Source: Pseudanabaena frigida (GTDB taxonomy: Bacteria > Cyanobacteriota > Cyanobacteriia > Pseudanabaenales > Pseudanabaenaceae). From it: DNA of 34,385 nucleotides. The translations under genes and the position numbers were made by a program. Of this stretch, positions 14,706 through 24,329 are shown in pieces. The DNA lies in the NCBI GenBank assembly GCA_003242085.1, contig QBML01000045.1, forward strand, positions 1 through 34,385, given 5' to 3'. The notes under the pieces are model-generated. The model had not been told where the DNA came from and searched no databases. It saw only the letters and a list, made by a program, of their open reading frames with translations. The stretch's first letter is position 1; each line of letters begins with the position of its first letter.

Positions 14706-16307
14706 ATGGTCAACACAACCAATACACCAAATCAAACGAATATTCTTGCCGCTATTGTCTTTACAGACGTAAAAGATTCCACACGGTTAATGGCTACTAA
14801 CCGAGATAGAACATTGAATGCAATTGTGCGCGATCGCCAGATACTTGAGTCTATTTGTAGTAACCATGGTGGAAAAGTCGTTAAATCTCTAGGTGACGGT
14901 CTGTTGATGTACTTTACTAGTGCTGAAAACTCCGTAACATCAGCGATTGTTATGCAGAGAACGCTCGCTGAGTTGTCTTCAGATCTCACTCCAGAAGATA
15001 TATTAGAACATAGGATTGGGATTCATCTAAGTGATGTCGTACTTATTAACGGCGACATTATGGGCGATGGTGTAAACATTGCATCGCGGATTCAGTCTTG
15101 TGCCAAACCTTGGGGCATTTGCATTTCACGAGTCATTTTTGATTCTATAAGTGCTGTTGTTAAAGTACCCATTGATGATGGAGGATTAAGGGAACTCAAA
15201 GGCATACCATACTGGGTAAGAGTTTATCACTTAATACCAGTAGAACCAAAGATCGCTGCCCGTGAAGATGATGGCATTATCCTTGAAGAACCATTAGGTC
15301 AGGTTCCCCCACATTCTCCTTTTTATATCGATCGCCCACCCATTGAGCGTGATTGCTTTGAAGCAATTGAAAAAACAGGAGCGCTAATCCGCATTAAAGC
15401 GCCGAGACAGATGGGAAAGTCTTCATTGTTAGGCAAAATTTTGCATCACGCTTCACAACATGGGTGCCAAATTCTTTCTCTCAATTTCCAAAGTGCAGAC
15501 AGTTCTGTATTTGCCGATCTAGATAAGTTTTTACGCTGGTTCTGTGCCATTGTGGGGAGGCAACTCAAACTAAAAAGTAAGATTAGCGATTCTTGGGATG
15601 AGATTTACGGTAGTAAAGACAATTGCACGGCATACTTTGAGGATTACATTCTTCCGAAAATCGGTGGTGCACTTGTGATTTCACTAGATGAAGTAGACTT
15701 ACTCTTTCGATACCGCGCGATCGCTGAGGACTTTTTTGGATTGCTCAGGGCTTGGCATGAAGCTGCAAAAAATCATGATTTGTGGAAGCGGTTGCGGTTG
15801 ATTGTCGTTCACTCTCAAGAAGTTTACATTCCACTAAATATCAACCAATCGCCGTTTAATGTTGGACTGCCAATAGAATTGAAGGAATTTACTTACGAAC
15901 AAGTGACCGAGCTTGTTGATCGGCACGAACTGAGATGGACGGATGTTGAGATAAATCGTCTAATGGCAATGGTTGGCGGACATCCTTATCTAGTGCGCGT
16001 TGCGTTGTATTACATTGCCCGAAATAACACTAATCTTGATGAGGTTTTAAGAAACGCTCCAACAGAAGCAGGTATTTATAGCGATCACTTGCGCCGCCAC
16101 CTATGGAACCTAGAGCAGAATCCTAAGCTTGCCGAAGCAATGAAAAAATTGGTGAGTAGTAAAGAAGCTGTGCGTTTGCCTTCAGAGGAGACCTTTAAAC
16201 TAGATTGTATGGGACTGTCATTACTTCAAGGGAATGATGCGATTCCACGGTGCAATCTTTATCAACTTTATTTTAGCGATCGCCTTGGTGTAGGTAAAAA
16301 TCTATGA
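14706..16307 (+). CDS. Class III nucleotide cyclase fused to an AAA_35-type ATPase
   Basis: This 533-aa protein has an N-terminal class III cyclase domain (about 12-170): [12 protein letters not shown] gives the first metal Asp (Asp21), [13 protein letters not shown] the second (Asp64), and [12 protein letters not shown] the transition-state Asn124 and Arg128. It therefore looks able to make cAMP or cGMP. The C-terminal ATPase (about 200-520) has Walker [12 protein letters not shown] (Lys238) and Walker [11 protein letters not shown] (about 322-331), as in AAA_35 signalling ATPases. Its stop overlaps the next gene's start (ATGA at 16304-16307). No membrane segment is seen. The ATPase may act as a sensor or switch that controls cyclase output; this is inference. 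Confidence 0.85.
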   Translation: MVNTTNTPNQTNILAAIVFTDVKDSTRLMATNRDRTLNAIVRDRQILESICSNHGGKVVKSLGDGLLMYFTSAENSVTSAIVMQRTLAELSSDLTPEDILEHRIGIHLSDVVLINGDIMGDGVNIASRIQSCAKPWGICISRVIFDSISAVVKVPIDDGGLRELKGIPYWVRVYHLIPVEPKIAAREDDGIILEEPLGQVPPHSPFYIDRPPIERDCFEAIEKTGALIRIKAPRQMGKSSLLGKILHHASQHGCQILSLNFQSADSSVFADLDKFLRWFCAIVGRQLKLKSKISDSWDEIYGSKDNCTAYFEDYILPKIGGALVISLDEVDLLFRYRAIAEDFFGLLRAWHEAAKNHDLWKRLRLIVVHSQEVYIPLNINQSPFNVGLPIELKEFTYEQVTELVDRHELRWTDVEINRLMAMVGGHPYLVRVALYYIARNNTNLDEVLRNAPTEAGIYSDHLRRHLWNLEQNPKLAEAMKKLVSSKEAVRLPSEETFKLDCMGLSLLQGNDAIPRCNLYQLYFSDRLGVGKNL

Positions 16308-19300
16308 CAAGCCCAAACTATTCCTATCAAGTAGGAGGTTGTCTCCCCGCAAGTGCTTCTACTTATGTACGGCGACAAGCCGACGAGGATTTGTATGAGG
16401 GTATAAAAGCTGGAGAGTTTTGTTATGTACTGAACTCAAGGCAGATGGGCAAGTCTAGCTTACGAGTGCAAACTATGAAACGATTGCAAGCGGAAGGTTT
16501 TGCTTGTGTTGAAATCGATATGACTTCGATTGGAAGCCAAAATCTTACTGCCGATCAGTGGTATGCCAGTATTGTTCGCAATTTGGTGAGTGGGTTTAGA
16601 TTGGGTGAGCAAATTAATTTAAGGACTTGGTGGCGCGATCGCGATCTCATCTCGTCTGTTCAAAGGTTTAGCGAATTTATTGCAGAAGTTTTATTGGAAT
16701 TCATCTCACAAAGGATTGTCATTTTTATTGATGAGATTGATAGCGTACTTAGTCTTCCATTTAATGCCGATGATTTTTTTGCATCGATTCGCGCTTTTTA
16801 TAATAGCCGTGCCGATCGTCCTGATTTCTATCGCCTCACTTTTGTTTTGCTCGGTGTGGCGACTCCTTCCGATCTCATTAAAAGCAAGCATATCAGTACA
16901 CCTTTTAATATTGGTCGTGCGATTGAGCTACAGGGATTTGAAATTGATGAAGCCCAACCACTTGCAGATGGTTTAGCAGAAAAAGCTGCAAATCCTCGCG
17001 CTGTGGTGCGACAAATTCTTTACTGGACAAAAGGACAACCATTTCTGACCCAAAAGATCTGTAGATTAATTCTTACTTCTGAGGAATATATTAAGCCGAA
17101 TACAGAAGCAAAATTTGTTAAGAAACTAGTCTGGGGATCGATTATCGAAAATTGGGAAAGTCAAGATATTCCCGAACATTTGCGAACAATCCGCGATCGC
17201 TTGTTATGGCGTAGCGATCGTACCAGCCAACTTTTGGGTCTATATCGCAATATCTTGATGAAACAGGCTGTTATGTTTGATGGAAACAGTCAAGATCAAA
17301 TGGATCTGAGACTATCTGGCTTGGTCATTAACTATCAAAACCGCTTGATATCTCACAACGTTATTTATCAGAAGATCTTCAACATTGAATGGATAGATAG
17401 CGTATTAGCGAATCTATGTCCTTACTCGAAAAAAATGAACATTTGGCTTACATCTAGTAAACAAGATGATTCATTGTTGCTCTATGGAGAAGAACTACAA
17501 GTAGCTCTGGAGTGGACAAAGGATAAATCTTTAAGTGGCAACGATTTTCAGTTTCTTACTACGAGTTTGCGAAGAGTCAGACCTTTCAAATTTGAAGAAG
17601 AATTATCAGCTAATTCTGAAGAAATATTAGCACATATTTCCCTTGAATCATCGAAGCTTTTGTCTGAATTACAGACCCAGATAGAACTTGGCATAAAGCA
17701 AGATAATACTAAAGAGATGTTTGATATTTGGTTTGATCAAGGAGCAGCACTACAAAAAGAAAACAAATTTGAAGAAGCTGTGGCTGCTTACGAAAACGCT
17801 CTAAACTCTATATCTAAATATGAGGCTTGGTTTAATAAAGGTCTATCATTATGGAAATTAGGTAGATACGAAGAATCTATTGCTTCCTATGATAAAGCAA
17901 TAGAAATAAAACCTGATGACTTTGTATCATGGAACAATCGAGGTATTGCACTAGGAGAATTAGGAAGATTTGAAGAAGAGATCGACTCCTACAACAAAGC
18001 TTTAGAAATACAACCAGACTTTTCTGATTCATTTTATGGTAAAGCTTGTGCTTATACTTCTATAGGAGAAGCTGAAAAAGCCATAGATAATCTAGAAAGA
18101 GCTATTCAGTTGAATTCATTAGAGTTTCTTGATTTAGCAAGGAAAGATAAAGATCTTGACTCTCTGCGTTCCAATCCAAGATTTCAAGAATTAATTACCG
18201 ATTTACCCACTATTCTGAATGATAAGACACAAGATAATGATCCTGATAAATTTTATAAGCAAGGAGTTTCTCTTAGAGACATAGGTAGATATGAAGAAGC
18301 TATTGTTTCCTTCGATATAGCATTGAGAATCAAACCAGATTTTTATGATGCATGGTATAAGAGAGGTTCTACGCTTAGGAATTTAGGTAAATATGAAGAA
18401 GCATTAGACTCCTACGATCAAGCTTTGAAAATTAAACCCTATAAAGGCGTAGTATGGTTTCAACGAGGTCATGTTCTATTAAAATTAGACAAATATGAAG
18501 AGGCTATTTCGTCTTTCGATAGAGCAACACTGAACAACCCTGATTCTGACGAAGCTTGGTATAAACGTGGTTTTGCTTTAGGTAAATTAGGTAGATACGA
18601 AGAAGAGATAGAATCTTATGATAAAGCTTTAAAAATTAATCCTTACAAATATAATGCATGGTATAACCGAGGAATTGCTCTAAGAGAACTTGGTAGGTAT
18701 GAAGAATCCATTATGTCCTATGACAAGGCACTAGAGATCAAACGTGACGACTGCGAATTATTGAACAATCGAGGTGTTGCGCTTGTTCATTCAGGTAGAT
18801 ACGTAGAAGCGATCGCATCATATGAAAAAGTTTTAGAGATTCAACCAGAGCATTCAAGAGCTTTGTATAACAAAGCTTGTGCCTATGCTTTACAAGGAGA
18901 AATTGAACCTGCCCTAGAGAATCTTCAAAAAGCTATTGAGTTAAATCAATCAGAGTATTGTGATTTGGCAAAGAATGACGAAGACTTTGATTTAATTCGT
19001 GCTGATTCAAGATTTCAGGAATTGATTTATGCTATCATCATTAATGAAACTAATTTTTTATCAGCACCCGATCCAGATATCAATTCTTTGCGAAATATCG
19101 ATTGCAATCGGCTGCAAGATCTATTATCATCTGGTAAATGGCAGGAAGCAAACAGCGAAACCAACCTTCTTATATTGAAATTAACTAATCGAGAAAAAGA
19201 AAGGTTTCTTAGGGCAGATGATATCAAAAAAATTCCTCAAATAGATCTTCTAACTATCGATAGATTATGGCTGAATTATAGTAATGAGCGATTTGGGTTT

Positions 19301-20155
19301 AGTTTGCAACAACGAATTTGGAATGATTGCCATGCTTCGCTAGATATTATTAATGGAGCCTATGATTTTGGATCTAAAGTTGGATGGTGTGTTAACAATC
19401 TGTGGTTACATTGGAAAGATATGCACTACTCCTTAAATGCTCCTGAAGGTCATTTACCTACATTGCTTCTTAGAGAAAGGACTAAAAGGATTTTCCTTAA
19501 GCATTTCTTTTCCCATATTGAAGATTGTCTTCAACTATTTTCCTATATTGAAGATGGTCTTCAGCTATATTTAGTGAATATAGTTTCAACGAATATAGAA
19601 GGTAAATTTGTTGGTCAGTTTCCAGTAAAAGATAAGCTAGTAAGAATTTATCAAGGTGATATCACTAATCTTGAGGTAGACGTTATTGTTAGTTCTGACA
19701 CTAATAATTTATCAATGCTTGGTGGTATAGCTAGAAGAATTCGCAAGGTAGGAGGAGAAGAAATCTTACATGAAGCTAGAAACTTAGCTCCAGTATTACC
19801 AGGACAAATTGCTGTCACAAGAGCTGGGAAGTTAAATGCAAAAAAAATATTTCATGCATCAGTTTCAACTAAAGCCTCATTTGAACAAGTGATTTGCACT
19901 TGTATAAATAGATCCGATCAAAATTCATTTTCTAGTATTGCACTACCCTTATTAGGTACTGGAGGGGCAGGTTTTCCTTTAGATCTAGCGTGGCAGATAA
20001 CATTAAAAGAAGTGGTAAAATTGCTATCTCACCAAACTCAAACTCTTAAAGAGGTTGTTTTAGTGATTTATGAAAAAGAAGTTGTAAAATCTCTTGATGT
20101 CGTAGGAACCATAGAAAAAGCTAATAGGGAAGGATGGACATCTCTTTTGTCTTAA
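16304..20155 (+). CDS. AAA_35 ATPase-TPR-GUN4-macro domain protein
   Basis: This 1283-aa protein has four regions. (1) An AAA_35 ATPase at about 5-370, with [11 protein letters not shown] (Walker A) and [12 protein letters not shown] (Walker B). (2) Two TPR blocks at about 480-640 and 650-910, with helical repeats of the AWYKRGxALxxLGRYEEAI type. (3) A GUN4 domain at about 920-1065, with [38 protein letters not shown] and [13 protein letters not shown]4 binds porphyrins in chlorophyll-related signalling. (4) A macro domain at about 1110-1260, with [29 protein letters not shown] and [14 protein letters not shown], the ADP-ribose-binding fold. The usual NAAN is replaced by SSDTNN, so hydrolase activity is uncertain. 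It overlaps the cyclase-ATPase gene by 4 bp and is probably co-translated. Acts in the cytoplasm. Confidence 0.87.
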   Translation: MTSPNYSYQVGGCLPASASTYVRRQADEDLYEGIKAGEFCYVLNSRQMGKSSLRVQTMKRLQAEGFACVEIDMTSIGSQNLTADQWYASIVRNLVSGFRLGEQINLRTWWRDRDLISSVQRFSEFIAEVLLEFISQRIVIFIDEIDSVLSLPFNADDFFASIRAFYNSRADRPDFYRLTFVLLGVATPSDLIKSKHISTPFNIGRAIELQGFEIDEAQPLADGLAEKAANPRAVVRQILYWTKGQPFLTQKICRLILTSEEYIKPNTEAKFVKKLVWGSIIENWESQDIPEHLRTIRDRLLWRSDRTSQLLGLYRNILMKQAVMFDGNSQDQMDLRLSGLVINYQNRLISHNVIYQKIFNIEWIDSVLANLCPYSKKMNIWLTSSKQDDSLLLYGEELQVALEWTKDKSLSGNDFQFLTTSLRRVRPFKFEEELSANSEEILAHISLESSKLLSELQTQIELGIKQDNTKEMFDIWFDQGAALQKENKFEEAVAAYENALNSISKYEAWFNKGLSLWKLGRYEESIASYDKAIEIKPDDFVSWNNRGIALGELGRFEEEIDSYNKALEIQPDFSDSFYGKACAYTSIGEAEKAIDNLERAIQLNSLEFLDLARKDKDLDSLRSNPRFQELITDLPTILNDKTQDNDPDKFYKQGVSLRDIGRYEEAIVSFDIALRIKPDFYDAWYKRGSTLRNLGKYEEALDSYDQALKIKPYKGVVWFQRGHVLLKLDKYEEAISSFDRATLNNPDSDEAWYKRGFALGKLGRYEEEIESYDKALKINPYKYNAWYNRGIALRELGRYEESIMSYDKALEIKRDDCELLNNRGVALVHSGRYVEAIASYEKVLEIQPEHSRALYNKACAYALQGEIEPALENLQKAIELNQSEYCDLAKNDEDFDLIRADSRFQELIYAIIINETNFLSAPDPDINSLRNIDCNRLQDLLSSGKWQEANSETNLLILKLTNREKERFLRADDIKKIPQIDLLTIDRLWLNYSNERFGFSLQQRIWNDCHASLDIINGAYDFGSKVGWCVNNLWLHWKDMHYSLNAPEGHLPTLLLRERTKRIFLKHFFSHIEDCLQLFSYIEDGLQLYLVNIVSTNIEGKFVGQFPVKDKLVRIYQGDITNLEVDVIVSSDTNNLSMLGGIARRIRKVGGEEILHEARNLAPVLPGQIAVTRAGKLNAKKIFHASVSTKASFEQVICTCINRSDQNSFSSIALPLLGTGGAGFPLDLAWQITLKEVVKLLSHQTQTLKEVVLVIYEKEVVKSLDVVGTIEKANREGWTSLLS

Positions 20156-20265
20156 TCAATCAATATTAGCCCTGCTTAATCGACTGGATAGTTAATAATT
20201 TGTGCAATGTATTATTTTTGTCTGATTTTTGATATGCGATCGCCCCTCAATCCATTTCCACAAGC

Positions 20266-20308
20266 ACTACAATCTTGGCTAATTTCCCCTAGAGCCATAT
20301 GCAATCGC
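20266..20308. repeat. Short dispersed repeat ending in an octamer-like site
   Basis: CAATCTTGGCTAATTTCCCC followed by TAGAGCCATATGCAATCGC. Near-identical copies lie at 21716-21756, 28806-28846 and 31083-31118; partial copies lie at 24219-24240 and, inverted, at 34262-34285. In this copy and the one at 21716 it is joined directly to the helicase 3'-end fragment at the octamer GCGATCGC. Confidence 0.65.
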
Positions 20309-20417
20309 GGACGAGGCAAGGTTGTTGTCTGTGGCTATGACTAGGGCTACTGAGTATTTAGAATTGTCGTGCGATCGGGATTCAGTGTTTGTGAGGAGAT
20401 TGGAGAGGGTGCTTTAG
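20301..20417 (+). pseudogene. Helicase 3'-end fragment 1
   Basis: 39 codons in frame, ending in TAG, encode [19 protein letters not shown] and then [15 protein letters not shown]. This is the final part (motif VI and C-terminus) of the helicase at 12586-14439, with mostly silent differences. No start codon or upstream helicase sequence is present: the fragment begins at the octamer, directly after the short repeat. The unlike final residues (ERVL) and silent changes argue for an old, separate copy. Confidence 0.8.
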
Positions 20418-20426
20418 GTGTGAGAA

Positions 20427-20451
20427 CGGATGGTGTTACGAAGTGCGATCG
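20427..20451. repeat. Short repeat GGAT(CG)GNTGNTGTTACA...GCGATCG
   Basis: CGGATGGTGTTACGAAGTGC followed by GATCG. Related copies lie at 28751-28780, 30136-30163, 30990-31018 and 31027-31046. All contain GGAT, a short spacer, GTTAC and usually GCGATCG. These accompany the ends of duplicated gene pieces. Confidence 0.5.
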
Positions 20452-20591
20452 ATTATGGAGTGGATAGTATTACATTGCTATGTTGTTGCAAAATATCCCT
20501 AGTACAAATAGCTAAAAAACTGTGCAATTGCTAGGAAATTCGATCTATTTCGCAACGCAGATTTGGAAAATCTCAATCCAATCATAATATT

Positions 20592-21086
20592 ATGCTAAAT
20601 CTAACTTATTCTATTGGTATTTGGAAATTTGTTGGAATTTACTCAATATATAGTCTAGTCAGTATATATCTTTTCTATCTGACTTCATTGCCTGGTCTCG
20701 GCGCACTAATTATCATTGGTGTTACTGCTGTTTACTATATAGCAATGGGATTTGTGATGTTAACTACTGCATTTGTGAGATCGCGACGATCTCGAACATG
20801 GCATATTAGAATTTCTTTCTCTCTTATGCTTTTGCTTGTAATTCTTGTACTTCAAGTTATTATTCTCTTATGCAATTTCAACAGTAGTCTCCCCTCAATG
20901 GGTTATTACGCATCATGTATTCCTTCTCAAAATTTTATTCAGCGTATTATAGCGCCATTACCAGAGGGATCTGATTGCTCTACTCCGCCTTGGATCAGTG
21001 GAAGTTGGTTGTTTATTTTATATCTGCTTTATAGCTTTACTGGAGGGATTTTCTGGCTTTGCGCAATTTTCTCCGCTAGAAAATAA
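20592..21086 (+). CDS. Four-TM membrane protein of unknown function
   Basis: This 164-aa protein has hydrophobic segments at about 11-31, 38-62, 73-95 and 138-160. A basic turn RSRRSRTWHIR follows TM2, and an outside loop at about 97-137 has Cys110 and Cys129. I do not recognise the family. It starts at ATG 20592. It lies between helicase 3'-end fragments 1 and 2, together with the DUF3592 gene on the opposite strand, and may be cargo of that segment. Confidence 0.6.
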   Translation: MLNLTYSIGIWKFVGIYSIYSLVSIYLFYLTSLPGLGALIIIGVTAVYYIAMGFVMLTTAFVRSRRSRTWHIRISFSLMLLLVILVLQVIILLCNFNSSLPSMGYYASCIPSQNFIQRIIAPLPEGSDCSTPPWISGSWLFILYLLYSFTGGIFWLCAIFSARK

Positions 21087-21140
21087 TTTGCAATCATATT
21101 TAAGAAGATTACTTGTAGAGAATCATTCTAATTATCTTCT

Positions 21141-21638
21141 TTAGACCCAATTCAGAAATTTACGAATTTTCAAAACGATAAGGATAATTATAATTCCACC
21201 CGCAAGAAAAACAAACGATACGACAAATACTGCCTCCTGAGAAAAACCTGTTTCAAGGCAAGAAATATTCGGTGAACTTGAATTGTAAAAGACTTTAATC
21301 TGAGAACCAGTTGGATACTTTGCGATTATAGTTTGTACATATTTTGCATCAGTACTTTTATCAGAATAAAATGCAATAGTGTCTCCAGAATATACTTTTT
21401 TGGCTACAGTATATTCATAGCTGACATGAGGTGTGAACAAGTATTTATATTTACTAGATGCTTCTTGAGTAGAAATATACGAATTTGTTACTTTCCCATT
21501 TACACTTTCCCATGACTGACTTTGATAACTATTTGATAAATTATTTAATATCGGTAAAAGTAAATAGCCTAAAGCTATTAATATTCCTATACCAAATAGA
21601 TAAAAGAAAAAAAGCTTGATTTTATTACTCTTGAACAT
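21141..21638 (-). CDS. DUF3592 membrane protein
   Basis: This 165-aa protein has a TM segment near 9-29 and another near 136-157, enclosing a beta-rich domain: WESVNGKVTNSYIS, TPHVSYEYTVAKKVYSGDTI, KYPTGSQIKVFYNSSSPNISCLETG. This is the DUF3592 pattern (VxG.V, Y.Y.V, YPxGxxVxVYYxPxxPxxxxLE). Function unknown; such proteins sit in or across the membrane. It is paralogous to the gene at 30195-30680, which is likewise flanked by duplicated gene pieces. Confidence 0.85.
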   Translation of the reverse strand: MFKSNKIKLFFFYLFGIGILIALGYLLLPILNNLSNSYQSQSWESVNGKVTNSYISTQEASSKYKYLFTPHVSYEYTVAKKVYSGDTIAFYSDKSTDAKYVQTIIAKYPTGSQIKVFYNSSSPNISCLETGFSQEAVFVVSFVFLAGGIIIILIVLKIRKFLNWV

Positions 21639-21715
21639 ATCTAATTTCTAAATATAAGGGGTAACTTTAAGTAATAAACAGAAAGTTGAATAGAAATTGC
21701 CATCAAATATAGTGT

Positions 21716-21756
21716 CACAATCTTAGCAAATTTCCCCTAGAACCATATGCGATCGC
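21716..21756. repeat. Short dispersed repeat joined to a helicase fragment
   Basis: CAATCTTAGCAAATTTCCCC then TAGAACCATATGCGATCGC; the copy is nearly the same as at 20266-20308 and is fused to the helicase fragment at GCGATCGC. Confidence 0.65.
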
Positions 21757-21862
21757 GGACGAGGCAAGGTTGTTGTATGTGGCGATGACTAGGGCTACTG
21801 AGTATTTAGAGCTTTCATGCGATCGGGATTCAGTGTTTGTGAGGAGATTGGCGAGTGTGTAG
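21749..21862 (+). pseudogene. Helicase 3'-end fragment 2
   Basis: 38 codons in frame from GCGATCGC to a TAG at 21860-21862. The product matches the helicase C-terminus ([26 protein letters not shown]) but ends in ASV. The stop overlaps the hairpin element that starts at 21859, so the end was probably replaced by that insertion. Confidence 0.8.
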
Positions 21863-21952
21863 GCATTTCACTTTATATTTAACTCAGCCTATCTGCTTAG
21901 ACGCATTTAAATATTAAGATGAAATGCCTACGGTGCAAGCGCAGTGTGCACC
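21859..21952. repeat. Palindromic element downstream of the sod gene
   Basis: GTAGGCATTTCA (21859-21870) is complementary to TGAAATGCCTAC (21920-21931). A second hairpin follows, GGTGCA/TGCACC (21932-21952). It lies 51 bp downstream of the sod stop on the minus strand and could act as its terminator, but it also looks like a small inserted palindrome that truncated helicase fragment 2. Confidence 0.5.
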
Positions 21953-22003
21953 ATAAGGTTAAATTTAGTTTTTAATTATGCCCAGCGACTTAATTAAGCA
22001 TAT

Positions 22004-22747
22004 TCAAGAAACTGGTAATGCCATAGTTAGTTCATAACGCTTATTTACTGCATCCCAATTAACTACATTCCACCAAGCATCGAGATAATCTGCTCGGCGA
22101 TTTTGATATTTCAAATAGTAGGCATGTTCCCAAACATCATTACCCATAATTGGATAGTTTTCTTGGATTAATGGACTATCTTGATTTGCGGTGCTGATTA
22201 CCTTCAGTTTTCCATCTTTTGCCCGAACGAGCCATGCCCAACCGCTGCCAAATCTTTTAACTCCAGCATCATTAAACTGCTCTTTGAAATTCGCAAAAGT
22301 CCCAAAGTTAGCATTGATTGCTTCAGCGATCGCACCTGTCGGTTCGCCACCCGCTTTGGGAGCCATAATTTCCCAGAACATTGTGTGATTTAAATGTCCA
22401 CCACCATTGTTGCGAACTGTAGAGCGGATATCTTCAGGTATTGAGTCTAATTCGCGAATCAGTACTTCGACGGTTTTCCCATTTAATTCTGGATGTTTTT
22501 TAATGGCGGCATTCAAGTTATTAACATAGGCAAGATGATGCTTGTCATGATGTAATTTCATAGTCTGAGCATCAATGAATGGCTCTAAAGCATTGTATGC
22601 ATAGGGCAAAGGCGGAAGTTTAAACAGTCCTGCTTGCGAATTCTGCGCAGATACTTCACCAACATATGGAAACCCAATTGTTAGTGAAATCGCACCAACC
22701 AACAAGCATAAAACCATGAATAATCGCAAAGGTTGAAGTTTTATCAT
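22004..22747 (-). CDS. sodA: Secreted or membrane-anchored superoxide dismutase, Mn type
   Basis: The product converts superoxide to hydrogen peroxide and oxygen. From ATG 22745-22747 it has 247 aa; a GTG at 22762 would add five. It begins with a signal or anchor segment ([19 protein letters not shown]) and then [15 protein letters not shown], the SOD start. Metal ligands are seen in [12 protein letters not shown] (first His), [11 protein letters not shown] and [22 protein letters not shown] and STANQDSPL favour manganese (Fe enzymes usually have AAQVWNH). Cyanobacteria carry such anchored Mn enzymes on thylakoid or plasma membranes. It is flanked by helicase fragments 2 and 3. The gene looks intact. 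Confidence 0.92.
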   Translation of the reverse strand: MIKLQPLRLFMVLCLLVGAISLTIGFPYVGEVSAQNSQAGLFKLPPLPYAYNALEPFIDAQTMKLHHDKHHLAYVNNLNAAIKKHPELNGKTVEVLIRELDSIPEDIRSTVRNNGGGHLNHTMFWEIMAPKAGGEPTGAIAEAINANFGTFANFKEQFNDAGVKRFGSGWAWLVRAKDGKLKVISTANQDSPLIQENYPIMGNDVWEHAYYLKYQNRRADYLDAWWNVVNWDAVNKRYELTMALPVS

Positions 22748-22846
22748 GAATTTTCTGTTCACAAAATTTGGTAAGCAAATCGATGCACGAACTGCTCTAT
22801 TATAATGACCGCCATTTAATGACTGTGGAAGGTGTACCGAAGTGTG

Positions 22847-22999
22847 GGATTTATGCCGAATCAGTCTAAGGCGATCGCGGACGAGGCGAGGTTGTTGTAT
22901 GTGGCGATAACTAGGGCTACTGAGTATTTGGAGTTGTCGTGCGATCGAGATTCCGTATTTGTTAGGCGATTGGAGAAGGCGATTACTGGTGTGGGTTAG
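22847..22999 (+). pseudogene. Helicase 3'-end fragment 3
   Basis: 51 codons in frame: [20 protein letters not shown] then [18 protein letters not shown], ending in EKAITGVG and TAG. It matches the end of the helicase at 14299-14439, but this copy is longer and starts at GGATTTATGCC, upstream of the octamer. There is no start or upstream helicase sequence. It lies just upstream of the NucS-like gene's 3' end (on the opposite strand). Confidence 0.8.
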
Positions 23000-23032
23000 T
23001 GGGATTGCTTAGGTCTTTAAATGTCACTAATC

Positions 23033-24100
23033 TTATTGCTTCAGCCATGATTCAACAGTCATAGATGATAAAGTGTCCCAGAAATCTGGCTTTTCAGAAT
23101 TATCTCGACATCTTAAGTATGTCTCTATTTCTACTGGAGTCTTAGACTTACTTGATGAACTCTGTATCAAATGAGGTCGTTTTTCTCGTGGCACCTGTTC
23201 CCACTCTTGGAGTGTTTTCATTTTGCCAAAACCATCTGGAATATGACCTACATGAGAAATTGTTATTCCATTTGTCCAAATACGGAGACGACCAATAATA
23301 GGCTTTTTGATATAAGCAATCTCATTTGTGCCTGCTTTGTAAACTGCTCTGTTGATGGAATTTGGAGTAGGTAGCCATAAAAATAAGATTGGTTTTTGGC
23401 TAGTTTGCTGAAAACAAATTTCTGCACATACTCTCGTTTTCCCAGAGCCATAAAATATAGATTTTTTCTCAACAATTTCTTTCATTCGTTGACTACAACC
23501 AAGGATTTTGTTTCTTACTTGCAGAATGCCTTCCTGTTCTTCTTTTGCACAACTACCTAACCATTTAAGCAATTGTTCAGGGGGATCGGGAATATCACCT
23601 GAGCTAGATAATTCAATTGGTTGATACGGGATTAGATACTTTTTATGAATAAATTCTTTGCCAACTTTTTGAAGAAGAAAGTGAAAACATTCTTCTTCCC
23701 TAAAAACAGAAAAATTGAAGAGTGTAAAGTTAAGTTTGCTATGCTCTCTATCAATTAAATTATGACGATGGTAGCTTGGCGCGATCGTAATGAGTTGTAC
23801 TGGACGAGAATAATCTACTTCTTGTGAGAACGGTCTTTCTTCTACAAGATTTGCATAATAACGAGTTAACTGCTGAATTAAATACCGATCTTCAACATTC
23901 TTTAACTCTAGAATTACAAGACCTTTATCCCTATCAATAGCAATAATGTCACATATTTCACCATTACAGTTATATTGTTGCTTGAGGGGCGTAAGTTCAA
24001 ATAGCTCAGTAAGACTAGTCCATACGAATTTCTCTAATGCTGCTTCACTTATAAACTCCCATCCATTAGATGTCTCATGCAAAGCTACGCCACTAGTCAT
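23033..24100 (-). CDS. NucS-like (DUF91) PD-(D/E)XK nuclease-type protein
   Basis: This 355-aa protein carries the NucS/RecB-type core near the N-terminus: EICDIIAIDRDKGLVILELKN, with Asp51, Glu65 and Lys67 in the D...ExK pattern, followed by LIQQLTRYYANLVEE. NucS-type enzymes cut mismatched or branched DNA, but here the rest (about 165-355, with PFLFLWLPTPN-like and GRLRIWTNGI motifs) is not a known domain. Whether it is active on DNA is inference. Start ATG 24098-24100. It sits on the far side of helicase fragment 3 and may be another cargo gene of the repeated unit. Confidence 0.72.
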   Translation of the reverse strand: MTSGVALHETSNGWEFISEAALEKFVWTSLTELFELTPLKQQYNCNGEICDIIAIDRDKGLVILELKNVEDRYLIQQLTRYYANLVEERPFSQEVDYSRPVQLITIAPSYHRHNLIDREHSKLNFTLFNFSVFREEECFHFLLQKVGKEFIHKKYLIPYQPIELSSSGDIPDPPEQLLKWLGSCAKEEQEGILQVRNKILGCSQRMKEIVEKKSIFYGSGKTRVCAEICFQQTSQKPILFLWLPTPNSINRAVYKAGTNEIAYIKKPIIGRLRIWTNGITISHVGHIPDGFGKMKTLQEWEQVPREKRPHLIQSSSSKSKTPVEIETYLRCRDNSEKPDFWDTLSSMTVESWLKQ

Positions 24101-24218
24101 ATTTGAACAAAATCTCAGTAATAGGCAAAAGTAAACATTATCGTAAATTATTTAGATGTTGATGTCTAGGTTAATTTGAAACCAGTAGCGATCGCCCTAA
24201 ACCCAATCTCATACAAGT

Positions 24219-24240
24219 TATAATCTTGGCAAAATTCTCC
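24219..24240. repeat. Partial copy of the short dispersed repeat
   Basis: ATAATCTTGGCAAAATTCTC, followed by CTCGAATAAAG instead of the usual TAGAACC. A decayed copy of the repeat at 20266-20308. Confidence 0.45.
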
Positions 24241-24329
24241 TCGAATAAAGAAAAGAAATTAATTTGTAGAGTTGACAACATTAAAATGAGTTTATAGCGC
24301 AGTTTATTATCTATCCTAAGGAATAATGA

